The position numbers and the translations under genes were made by a program. The notes beneath the pieces were generated by a model. The model saw nothing but the letters and a program-made list of their open reading frames with translations. It was not told the origin of the DNA and did no database searches. A stretch of 17,118 bases of DNA from CAZDYP01 sp964509505 (GTDB lineage: Bacteria; Chloroflexota; Anaerolineae; JACRMK01): assembly GCA_964509505.1 (NCBI GenBank), contig CAZDYP010000116.1, positions 1 through 17,118 on the forward strand, written 5' to 3'. Below are positions 6,104 to 12,341 of this stretch, piece after piece (position 1 is the stretch's first letter; each line of letters starts with the position of its first letter).

Positions 6104-8902
6104 ATGGCATCTGTCTTTTATTATCTATCAACAATAGCAACTACTCATCGCCTGTATCCTTTGCGCTATGCGGCGATGATTTTTTTCGTGAGCTGTGTCT
6201 TTATGGTGGTTGCGTGTGACGGGAGTGATACAACCCCACAAACTACGCTGACGCCGCCTGCCACTGCGCCCGCCGCAACGCTGGCGCCGCTTGGCGCGAC
6301 GACGAATGCGTCTATCACGGCGACCGTATCAACATCGTCGGTGACGCCGACTACTGCGCCACCCACACCGACAACAGCAGCAACCGCCACCCTCGCCCCG
6401 ACGCCGCGCCCAAGCGTCGCCTTGTCGCCGACTGCGACGCCCACGCCGCGCCCCTTGGCAGGACTCATCGCGTTTGCGTCTGACCGCGTTGACCGTCCAG
6501 AGCTGTATCTATACGATATTGAGCGCAACGACACGATCCAATGGACGAATGATAGCGCGATGAAACGCAATCCTGTGTGGGCGCCCGACGCGCGCACGTT
6601 GGCGTACGGCGCGCATCGCGATGGCTCATGGCAAATCTACAAGAAGAGCGTGTCGGGCGGGCGCGAAGTGAAGTTGACGAATCCGCCGGGCGAGAGCTTC
6701 GAGGCTGCGTGGTCGCCCGACGGCAAATGGATTGCATTCACGTCGAACCGCGATGGCCGCGAGCAAATTTATCTGATGGATGCGGAGGGCAAAAACGTCC
6801 GCAATCTCTCGCGCAATACGTTCGCAGAGTGGCAGCCCGCGTGGTCACCCGATGGGCGCTACCTTGCGTTCAGCACCAACCGCGATGGCAACTGGGAAAT
6901 TTATGTGATGAATGCCGATGGCACAAACCCGCGCAACCTCACGCGCTCCTATGGCGGCGATTGGTCGCCTGTGTGGTCACCTGACGGTTCGCGCATTGCG
7001 TTTGTGTCTGACCGCGACGGCAACCTCGAAGTGTATGTCATGAGCGCCGACGGTTCGGGTGCGACGAACCTCACGAAGATGGCAGGCGCAGATTGGTCGC
7101 CCGCGTGGTCAGCCGATGGACAGCGTGTCGTATTCGTGTCGAAGCGTGACGGCAATTTCGAGTTATACGTGATGAACAGCGACGGCACGAATCTGAAACG
7201 CTTGACGGTAGATTGGGGCGACGACTTGTATCCGGCGTGGCGTTGGGACACTAGCACGTTCGCCAGCGCGCGCACGCCGACCATCACGGTCCCCATCAGC
7301 CCAACGATTGATGCGGGACCAAAACTCTCGACGCTCTGGCACTTCGAGGGCAACCCCAAGATTGATGGGATGCGCTCCAGCGCATTGCGCGCGTTGGCGC
7401 AAGACGAGGCGGCGTATCCGGTGGCGAATGGCGGCTTAGTGTGGGGCTTCGAGCCGGGCGACTTGTATCAGCAAATCTATATTCGAGATTCGTCGTGGAT
7501 GAGCATTGCGGCGATGTATTTCTATCCGCCCCACTATGTGCGCGATACCGTCGAAGAATTTTTGAAACGACAATATACGGCGAACCAAACGATTCGCCCC
7601 AATGCGTCCTTCGTGCCGGGCGAGGGCGCGATTAGCGGCCTGTTTTCACCGGAGATTCCGTACGACAAACACACGACCACTTCGGATGAAGAGCCGAACT
7701 TGATTCGCGCGGCGTACGTGTATTACTCCATGTCGGGCGACACGAATTGGTTGAAGAAGAGCATCAACGGGCAGACGGTGCTCGCGCGTCTGAATCGCGC
7801 CATGGAGTGGCTGCTGACGAATCGCATCGAGCCCAGCACGAGTTTGATTTGGCGCGGACACACCACCGATTGGGGCGACGTGAAAAGCGAGAAGACCGGC
7901 TCGCCCACCGAGCTCGCGCCAAGCGATGCGCGCACGGCGTCGCTGTTCGATCAGGCGATGGTCTATCAAGCGCTGGTGAACCTCGCGGAGATGAATCGCG
8001 CCGCAGGCAATCGCGCGGAGTATGACAAGTATCGCAATCAGGCAAATGATTTGAAGGGGCAAGTCGAGAAGTGGTTGTGGCAACCGACAAAAGGTTTTTA
8101 CAAGACGCACTATCACCTGACGCCCTACAATCATGGCGGTTATAATTTCGACGAGGACGCCATCATCAGCATTGCGAACGCGCTGGTCATTTACACGGGA
8201 CTCGCCGAGCGGATTGACCCATTGGATCGTTTGGAGACGGCGACGAAGGCTATGGGCGCGATCAAGCCCGGTCTGAGTTTGTATCCGCCGTATCCATCGG
8301 GCGTGTTTGCGTATCCGCAGATGGCGGAAGGACAATATCAAAACGGTGGCTTGTGGGATTGGTGGGGCGCGACGCAAATTACCGCCGAGTTCGAGCGCGG
8401 TTTACGCGCCCGCGCGCTGCGTCATTTGAATCAGGTCGCGGACGATTGGGCAAAGAATCCACGCGACATTTACGAGTGGCAATTCGCGCGGACCGGTGTG
8501 CGCAAAGGCAGCAACAACTACGGCGGCTCCGTCGCCAATATGACCGAAGCGATTGTGCGTGGGCTGTATGGGATTAAACTAGGGGTGGACGATTTCAGCA
8601 TCTCGCCGCGTCTCGCCGACTCGAATGGTTGGATTCGTGCGTACGTGCCGACCAATGGAAACTTAGCGTCGTATCGCTATCAAGCGGGCGCATCGGTCAT
8701 CCAAATCGCTTATGAGATCAACGTCGCCGTGAAAGATGTGCCGTTCAACGTAACGCTGCCGACGGGTATGACGGCGAAGCGGGTGACGATAGATGGGCAG
8801 ACTGTGGCGTTCCAAATGAACCGCATCAACGAAGACGACATCGCCTCGTTCACGGGCGCGACAGGGACACATACGATTGAGATTACGTATGGAACGAAGT
8901 GA
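6104..8902 (+). CDS. Lipoprotein: TolB-like propeller fused to six-hairpin glycosidase-like domain
   Basis: The 932-residue product begins with a lipoprotein signal: basic HRLYPLRY, hydrophobic AAMIFFVSCVFM and lipobox VVAC with the lipidated cysteine at residue 38. A Thr/Pro/Ala-rich linker (about 42-118) leads to a TolB/PD40-type beta-propeller (about 120-385) with six blades, four of them showing the pattern WSPDG(K/R/S)...I/LAF.S.RDG..E(I/V)Y(V/L)M. Residues 425 to about 850 look like an (alpha/alpha)6 glycosidase domain (the fold of GH15, GH63, GH65, GH94); IYIRDSSW (D462), TDWGD (D589, D592), GLWDWWG and YEWQF (E791) are candidate active-site segments. The last 80 residues look beta-rich. 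It probably acts on a glycan outside the cytoplasmic membrane; substrate unknown. The ATG at 6104 keeps the whole signal peptide. No Shine-Dalgarno is present. Signal and propeller are secure, the glycosidase call is by eye. Confidence 0.85.
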   Translation: MASVFYYLSTIATTHRLYPLRYAAMIFFVSCVFMVVACDGSDTTPQTTLTPPATAPAATLAPLGATTNASITATVSTSSVTPTTAPPTPTTAATATLAPTPRPSVALSPTATPTPRPLAGLIAFASDRVDRPELYLYDIERNDTIQWTNDSAMKRNPVWAPDARTLAYGAHRDGSWQIYKKSVSGGREVKLTNPPGESFEAAWSPDGKWIAFTSNRDGREQIYLMDAEGKNVRNLSRNTFAEWQPAWSPDGRYLAFSTNRDGNWEIYVMNADGTNPRNLTRSYGGDWSPVWSPDGSRIAFVSDRDGNLEVYVMSADGSGATNLTKMAGADWSPAWSADGQRVVFVSKRDGNFELYVMNSDGTNLKRLTVDWGDDLYPAWRWDTSTFASARTPTITVPISPTIDAGPKLSTLWHFEGNPKIDGMRSSALRALAQDEAAYPVANGGLVWGFEPGDLYQQIYIRDSSWMSIAAMYFYPPHYVRDTVEEFLKRQYTANQTIRPNASFVPGEGAISGLFSPEIPYDKHTTTSDEEPNLIRAAYVYYSMSGDTNWLKKSINGQTVLARLNRAMEWLLTNRIEPSTSLIWRGHTTDWGDVKSEKTGSPTELAPSDARTASLFDQAMVYQALVNLAEMNRAAGNRAEYDKYRNQANDLKGQVEKWLWQPTKGFYKTHYHLTPYNHGGYNFDEDAIISIANALVIYTGLAERIDPLDRLETATKAMGAIKPGLSLYPPYPSGVFAYPQMAEGQYQNGGLWDWWGATQITAEFERGLRARALRHLNQVADDWAKNPRDIYEWQFARTGVRKGSNNYGGSVANMTEAIVRGLYGIKLGVDDFSISPRLADSNGWIRAYVPTNGNLASYRYQAGASVIQIAYEINVAVKDVPFNVTLPTGMTAKRVTIDGQTVAFQMNRINEDDIASFTGATGTHTIEITYGTK

Positions 8903-8907
8903 GGAAT

Positions 8908-9033
8908 GACGCAGGATGCAGGATGCGGGATCAAGATACATGCTGCACGATGCAGGATACAGAATGCAGGATACAAGAGGTTGAATTGTATATCTTGCAT
9001 CTTGCATCGTGTAGCTTGCATCGTGTATCCGAA
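8908..9033 (+). repeat. Eighteen-unit heptamer tract that switches strand
   Basis: Starting six bases after the stop of the lipoprotein gene, 18 consecutive 7-base units run with no phase break. The first ten are of the GATGCAG / ATACAGA type. After a short centre (about 8978-8991) the units become ATCTTGC / ATCGTGT, the reverse complement of the first type. The transcript could fold into an imperfect hairpin of about 50 bp. An incidental small open frame across it is explained by the repeat and is not called. Confidence 0.88.
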
Positions 9034-9050
9034 TCACTTAAGTAAGACCG

Positions 9051-9145
9051 AGACCCTAACGGTTTCGCTGGCAAGCAACAAAGCATTTCAGGCAGGCTTG
9101 CGGCGCCACTTGTGAACCCGCTTTGCCAGAAAACCTTTAGGGTCT
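9051..9145 (+). repeat. 95-bp inverted-repeat element (MITE-like) before the beta-lactamase-fold gene
   Basis: The ends agaccctaa...ggcaagc (9051-9076) and gctttgcc...ttagggtct (9120-9145) are reverse complements over about 22 of 26 positions, outermost nine perfect, around a 43-base middle. Size and form fit a non-autonomous miniature element or a structured RNA leader. It has no 7-base period. It ends 19 bases before the ribosome binding site of the next gene. Confidence 0.65.
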
Positions 9146-9164
9146 GAATTTCAAAACACTCTCT

Positions 9165-9170
9165 AAGGAG
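9165..9170 (+). promoter_or_regulatory. Canonical Shine-Dalgarno AAGGAG
   Basis: AAGGAG ends seven bases before the ATG at 9178. It is the only textbook ribosome binding site in the window and decides the start of this gene. Confidence 0.85.
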
Positions 9171-9177
9171 AGGATCA

Positions 9178-10005
9178 ATGCCAAAAGCGAATTTGACTCT
9201 AGCTATCCAGCGCCTTGCGAAAAAATTCAGCGGTACGTTCGGCGTCGCCGCGCACGATTGCGCGACGGGCGCAGAAATTTTTTACAACGCTGATGTGGTA
9301 TTTCCCACGGCGAGCATGGTGAAGCTCGGCATCCTGCTCGAACTGTTTCGCCAACGCGAAGCCAATCAATTATCGCTCGACGAACAGCTGACGGTACACA
9401 AAGCCGACAAGACGTCTGGCTCTGGGCTCCTCGAAAATATGAGCGACGAGGTAACGCTGAGTTTACACGACCTCGCGGTGCTGATGAACGCCATCAGCGA
9501 CAACACGGCGACCAACGTGTTGATCGAGCGGCTCGGCATCGTCAATATCAATCGCGCGATGCAGGAAGCAGGCATGAGCCACACAACGCTCTTCCGCAAA
9601 ATCGTGTTTGCGGGCAATCGCAAACTGAAGTATCCGAATTTTGCGACAGGCACGCCGCGCGATTTCATGACGTTGCTGCTAAATCTGTACGAGGGCAAAT
9701 TGTTGAACAAGCAGCACACGAAAGCGATGCTGACCATTATGCGGATTCAAAAGAACATGGGCAACCTCGTGCGCTACGTCAAGTTCAATCCTTATGGCGA
9801 CGACAAGCAGGCGTGGGTAGCGAGCAAGACAGGCAGCATCACGGGCGCGCGCAACGAGTCTGGCATCGTGCATACGGCGCATGGCGCGCACATCGTCGCC
9901 GTGATGAGCAAAGAGTGCAAAGACGAGCAATGGACACCCGACAACGAAGGGACGGTGCTGGTGGCGACGGTGTCGAAGCTCATTTACGATGAATGGCGAA
10001 AATAG
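9178..10005 (+). CDS. Serine hydrolase of class A beta-lactamase fold (PF13354 type)
   Basis: A 275-residue protein of the beta-lactamase / DD-peptidase fold. The nucleophile motif S-x-x-K is SMVK (S46, K49), the second motif is SDN (S107-N109) and the third is KTG (K217-G219), all at normal spacing. Two things argue against an ordinary resistance enzyme. The N-terminus MPKANLTLAIQRLAKKF is not a signal peptide, so the protein should stay in the cytoplasm unless exported unusually. The omega-loop motif ExxLN that carries the general base Glu166 is not seen; the region reads GNRKLKYPNFATGTP. It may be a peptidase, esterase or non-hydrolytic relative. The start is fixed by the AAGGAG site at 9165. 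The promoter of the next gene overlaps its 3' end. No partner gene is obvious. Confidence 0.85.
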   Translation: MPKANLTLAIQRLAKKFSGTFGVAAHDCATGAEIFYNADVVFPTASMVKLGILLELFRQREANQLSLDEQLTVHKADKTSGSGLLENMSDEVTLSLHDLAVLMNAISDNTATNVLIERLGIVNINRAMQEAGMSHTTLFRKIVFAGNRKLKYPNFATGTPRDFMTLLLNLYEGKLLNKQHTKAMLTIMRIQKNMGNLVRYVKFNPYGDDKQAWVASKTGSITGARNESGIVHTAHGAHIVAVMSKECKDEQWTPDNEGTVLVATVSKLIYDEWRK

Positions 10006-10016
10006 CGAAGCAGATG

Positions 10017-10025
10017 TGCTATAAT
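10017..10025 (+). promoter_or_regulatory. Extended -10 promoter TGCTATAAT
   Basis: A perfect extended -10 element (TG-C-TATAAT) lies 40 bases before the GTG at 10065; no good -35 is seen, which extended -10 promoters can do without. The predicted start near 10032 gives a leader of about 33 bases, most of it the heptamer tract at 10044-10064. Confidence 0.6.
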
Positions 10026-10043
10026 ACCGCTCGCGCACCCATC

Positions 10044-10064
10044 TTTCACGTTTCACGCATTACG
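10044..10064 (+). repeat. Three-unit heptamer tract abutting the methyltransferase start
   Basis: tttcacg, tttcacg and cattacg run in phase and end on the base before the GTG at 10065. It is short, but it has the same period and placement as the longer tracts in this window. Confidence 0.6.
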
Positions 10065-10760
10065 GTGAACGACCTCATTCTCATCCCCCTTACCCTTGCC
10101 AGTGGCATCGCCCTCGCCGTCGCGCTTGGTTGGTGGTTGTTCATTCAAACCGAAGGCGTGTATCTGGGGCAGCGTGTGGTGCGCTTCTTGTATGACCAGA
10201 GCGCGTATCAGTACGATGACATCAAAGAATTTGATGAGGACTCGGACGATGAGCGATTAGGGGGACCACTCGCTGAACGATTGGCGGGTGACGAAGATGC
10301 GTGGGTGTTGGATGTGGCGACAGGCACGGCGCGGTTGCCATTGAGCTTACTGCGCCACATTGACTTTCAAGGGCGTATCGTCGCGTTGGATGTGTCGCCC
10401 AAGATGCTGGAGGTCGCGCAAGCTAAGACCGCCTTCTTCGCCGAATCGTTGACGCTGATTCAAAATGACGCGCGCTCGTTGCCCTTCGCCGATGAGAGCT
10501 TCGCGGCGGTGACGTGCATCGAGGCGTTGGAGTTTTTGCCCAATGTGTCAGAGGCGCTCCGTGAAATGGTCAGAGTATTGAAACCGCACGGCACGCTCGT
10601 TGTCACGAATCGGTGCGGCTTTGACCGTTGGACGTTTCCCGCGCGCAGTTACGCGCCCGCCGTGTTTGAGCGCTGGTTGCATGAGCTGGGCTTGCATCAA
10701 ATTCACACGGAACGCTGGCTGGTTTACTACGATTTAATTTACGCCAGCAAAAAAGGATAG
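10065..10760 (+). CDS. Membrane-anchored class I SAM methyltransferase
   Basis: A 231-residue protein with one N-terminal hydrophobic segment (about residues 3-26, LILIPLTLASGIALAVALGWWLF), then a UbiE/Methyltransf_11-like domain. Motif I is VLDVATGTARLPL (81-93), the acidic ribose-binding end is ALDVSP (D109), then ARSLPFADESF and FLPNVSEALREMVRVLKPHGTLVV. Substrate unknown; a lipid, quinone or other membrane-bound acceptor would fit the anchor. The frame is open back to an ATG at 9993, but I prefer the GTG at 10065. A promoter -10 box at 10020-10025 lies inside the longer version, the extra residues are encoded partly by a heptamer tract, and such tracts stop at start codons elsewhere here. 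The phosphodiesterase gene follows after six bases, so they are probably co-transcribed. Confidence 0.85.
   Translation: MNDLILIPLTLASGIALAVALGWWLFIQTEGVYLGQRVVRFLYDQSAYQYDDIKEFDEDSDDERLGGPLAERLAGDEDAWVLDVATGTARLPLSLLRHIDFQGRIVALDVSPKMLEVAQAKTAFFAESLTLIQNDARSLPFADESFAAVTCIEALEFLPNVSEALREMVRVLKPHGTLVVTNRCGFDRWTFPARSYAPAVFERWLHELGLHQIHTERWLVYYDLIYASKKG
10753..10757 (+). promoter_or_regulatory. Probable ribosome binding site AAGGA
   Basis: AAGGA lies in the last codons of the methyltransferase gene, nine bases before the ATG at 10767. Spacing is slightly long but usable, and it fits translational coupling of the two genes. Confidence 0.5.
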
Positions 10761-10766
10761 AGAGCC

Positions 10767-11318
10767 ATGAAGATCGGAGTGATCGGCTGCACACACGTAC
10801 CCCAAGCGATGCCGGCTTTACCCAACAATTTGCCCCTTGTATTCAAAGGTGTGGACATTATCTTGCACGTGGGCGATGCCAACGACATTGCCACGCTCAA
10901 GCAACTCGAAAATAATTTCACCATCACGATGGCGGTTTCGGGTGAAAGCGATACCGACGAATTGAAACACTACGTCGAGCCGAAGCGTGTGGTCGAATTT
11001 GCCAAGCGACGCATCGGCATGATTCACGGACACGAGTTCGTGCCGCCCGCGCCAAAGGGCATCATCGAACGACTGCTGACGTTGTTCAGCAAACCCAAGC
11101 CGCAGGACATGACGCCGCTTTATCATTATTTGTTGGGTCAATTCACCAGCGTAGATGCCATCGTGTTCGGACATACGCATCAGCCTTATGTCAACACCAT
11201 CAATGGCGTGTTCCTGTTTAACCCTGGCGCCGCTGCGCTAATGGGCAACAATCGCCCTAGCGTTGGCATCATGCACGTCGAAACGCATAGTATTAGCGGG
11301 CGCATCATCTATTTGTGA
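10767..11318 (+). CDS. YfcE/MJ0936-type metallophosphoesterase with altered metal ligands
   Basis: The 183-residue length and motif order match the small YfcE-like phosphodiesterases (calcineurin-like fold). The motifs are GCTH (residues 7-10), HVGD (near 36), GESD (59-62), HGH (87-89) and GHTH (135-138), followed by NPGAA. Two normally invariant ligands differ: the Asp of D-x-H is Cys8, and the Asn of G-N-x-D is Glu60. Cys and Glu can both bind metal, so activity with another metal or substrate is possible, but loss of activity cannot be excluded. It is probably cytoplasmic and acts on a small phosphodiester; substrate unknown. It starts six bases after the methyltransferase gene. Confidence 0.88.
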   Translation: MKIGVIGCTHVPQAMPALPNNLPLVFKGVDIILHVGDANDIATLKQLENNFTITMAVSGESDTDELKHYVEPKRVVEFAKRRIGMIHGHEFVPPAPKGIIERLLTLFSKPKPQDMTPLYHYLLGQFTSVDAIVFGHTHQPYVNTINGVFLFNPGAAALMGNNRPSVGIMHVETHSISGRIIYL

Positions 11319-11353
11319 GACGCCGCCTTCACAGCTCTGCAAAGCGTGTAGCC

Positions 11354-11410
11354 GTGTGGGCAAGTTGCAACCCTTCTTGTGAGAACGACTGCAGCTTGCC
11401 TGCCCTACAC
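11354..11410 (+). repeat. Imperfect inverted repeat of the GGGCAAGTTGCAA type
   Basis: gtgtgggcaagttgca (11354-11369) faces a diverged reverse copy (tgcagcttgcctgccctacac, ending 11410; read in parts as tgca, gcttgc, tgccc, acac). The 14 bases tgggcaagttgcaa recur exactly at 16937-16950. This is the main content of the 123-base spacer between the phosphodiesterase and HD genes; no clear promoter was found in it. Confidence 0.5.
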
Positions 11411-11441
11411 CCGAGGTCTTGGGCAGCTTAAAATAGTTCGT

Positions 11442-12146
11442 ATGAAAGAGAACAAAAACAGCGTGACGGTCTTAGAAAAATCACCGCTCATCACGATTGA
11501 GGACATCAAGAAGGATCCGCAAGTCATCGCATTTTTGCAGCGCGCCAACGAGCAAATGGCGTTGCTGGGTTACACGGAACACGGCTTACGCCATGCGTCA
11601 TTGGTCGGTAGCATCGCCTACAACATTTTGACACGCTTAGGTTATCCAGAACGCACGGCGCAGCTCGCCGAAATCGCGGGCTATTTGCACGACAGCGGCA
11701 ACGTCGTGCATCGCGCCAACCATCCCTTATCGGGTTCTCTGATTGCGATGCGTATACTGGAACGCTTAGGCATGTCGTATGATGAAATTGCGCTCATCAT
11801 GGGCGCGATTGGCAATCACGAAGAAGAGCATGGCGATCCCGTCGGGCCCGTCTCGGCGGCGGTCATCATCGCCGACAAAGCCGACGTGCATAAGAGCCGC
11901 GTGCAGAATCCACGCCCCGAGACGTTCGACATTCACGACTTGGTGAATAACGCGGCCACGCGCTCGTTTGTGCGTGTGGACCACGAGAAGAAGATCATCT
12001 CGATGGAAATTGACATTGACACAAAGGTATCGCAAGTCGGCGACTTCTTCGAGATTTACTTGAGCCGTCTCGTCATCGCGCGCCGCGCCGCGAAGTTCTT
12101 GGGCTGCGACTATCATCTGGTCGTGAATGGGGCGCGAACCTATTAA
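11442..12146 (+). CDS. Soluble HD-domain phosphohydrolase
   Basis: A 234-residue cytoplasmic protein with a PF01966-type HD domain. The metal-site pattern is present: H51 (in HGLRHA), H83-D84 (GYLHDSG), H94 (NHP), H126 and H130 (NHEEEH) and D145 (ADKAD). The family hydrolyses phosphoester bonds in nucleotides, cyclic dinucleotides or similar substrates; the substrate cannot be read from the sequence. The C-terminal 80 residues (from about 155) are a conserved-looking extension (DLVNNAATRS..VDHEKKIISMEIDID) of unknown role. I chose the ATG at 11442; the frame is open upstream to a GTG at 11379, but that part lies in repeat sequence. No Shine-Dalgarno is seen. cdaA lies two genes downstream, so a role in cyclic-di-AMP turnover is conceivable, but nothing in the sequence proves it. 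Confidence 0.88.
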   Translation: MKENKNSVTVLEKSPLITIEDIKKDPQVIAFLQRANEQMALLGYTEHGLRHASLVGSIAYNILTRLGYPERTAQLAEIAGYLHDSGNVVHRANHPLSGSLIAMRILERLGMSYDEIALIMGAIGNHEEEHGDPVGPVSAAVIIADKADVHKSRVQNPRPETFDIHDLVNNAATRSFVRVDHEKKIISMEIDIDTKVSQVGDFFEIYLSRLVIARRAAKFLGCDYHLVVNGARTY

Positions 12147-12150
12147 CGGA

Positions 12151-12246
12151 TGTTACGCCGTGTCATTTCGAGGAACATGGTTGGCAACGAGAAATCTCAG
12201 AAGATGTCTCGCGCCCAACGCGCCAAATGACAATCCGCGCGTAACA
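12151..12246 (+). repeat. 96-bp nested inverted-repeat element (MITE-like)
   Basis: Four nested perfect arms face each other: tgttacgc/gcgtaaca (12151-12158, 12239-12246), tgtcattt/aaatgaca (12161-12168, 12225-12232), gttgg/ccaac (12180-12184, 12215-12219) and cgaga/tctcg (12188-12192, 12207-12211). Together they form one interrupted hairpin. It looks like the TGTCATTTCGAG...CGAGAAATCTC repeats common in several environmental genomes. It occupies most of the spacer between the HD gene and the TPR gene. Confidence 0.65.
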
Positions 12247-12301
12247 GGGGTTATTAAAATAGTCGCTTGGGTGACGCAATGAAATTGACCGCGTTGCGCA
12301 C

Positions 12302-12341
12302 ACAACTAACCGACTAATTGACCAAACGACTAACCGACTAT
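12302..12341 (+). repeat. Five-unit, 8-base-period NNGACTAA tract abutting the TPR start
   Basis: acaactaa, ccgactaa, ttgaccaa, acgactaa and ccgactat run in phase; the period is 8 here, not 7, but the core GACTA is the one seen at 1602-1636. The last unit overlaps the ATG at 12340, so the start codon is part of the repeat. Confidence 0.75.

Noticed and set aside
7646..8377. 243-codon minus-strand open frame opposite the glycosidase-like domain
   Set aside because: Arg-rich shadow of a well-supported plus-strand gene, with no recognisable motif and no initiation signals.
8906..9115. 69-codon plus-strand open frame after the lipoprotein gene
   Set aside because: Encoded almost wholly by the heptamer tract and the left arm of the inverted-repeat element; no protein family likeness.
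11379..11441. Longer N-terminus of the HD protein from GTG 11379
   Set aside because: The extra 21 codons lie in the GGGCAAGTTGCAA-type repeat; the ATG at 11442 gives a normal start.
12227..12260. Promoter for the TPR gene using ATGACA of the MITE-like element and an AT-rich -10
   Set aside because: Spacing is 18 only with a poor TTATTA box and 22 with the better TAAAAT; not convincing.
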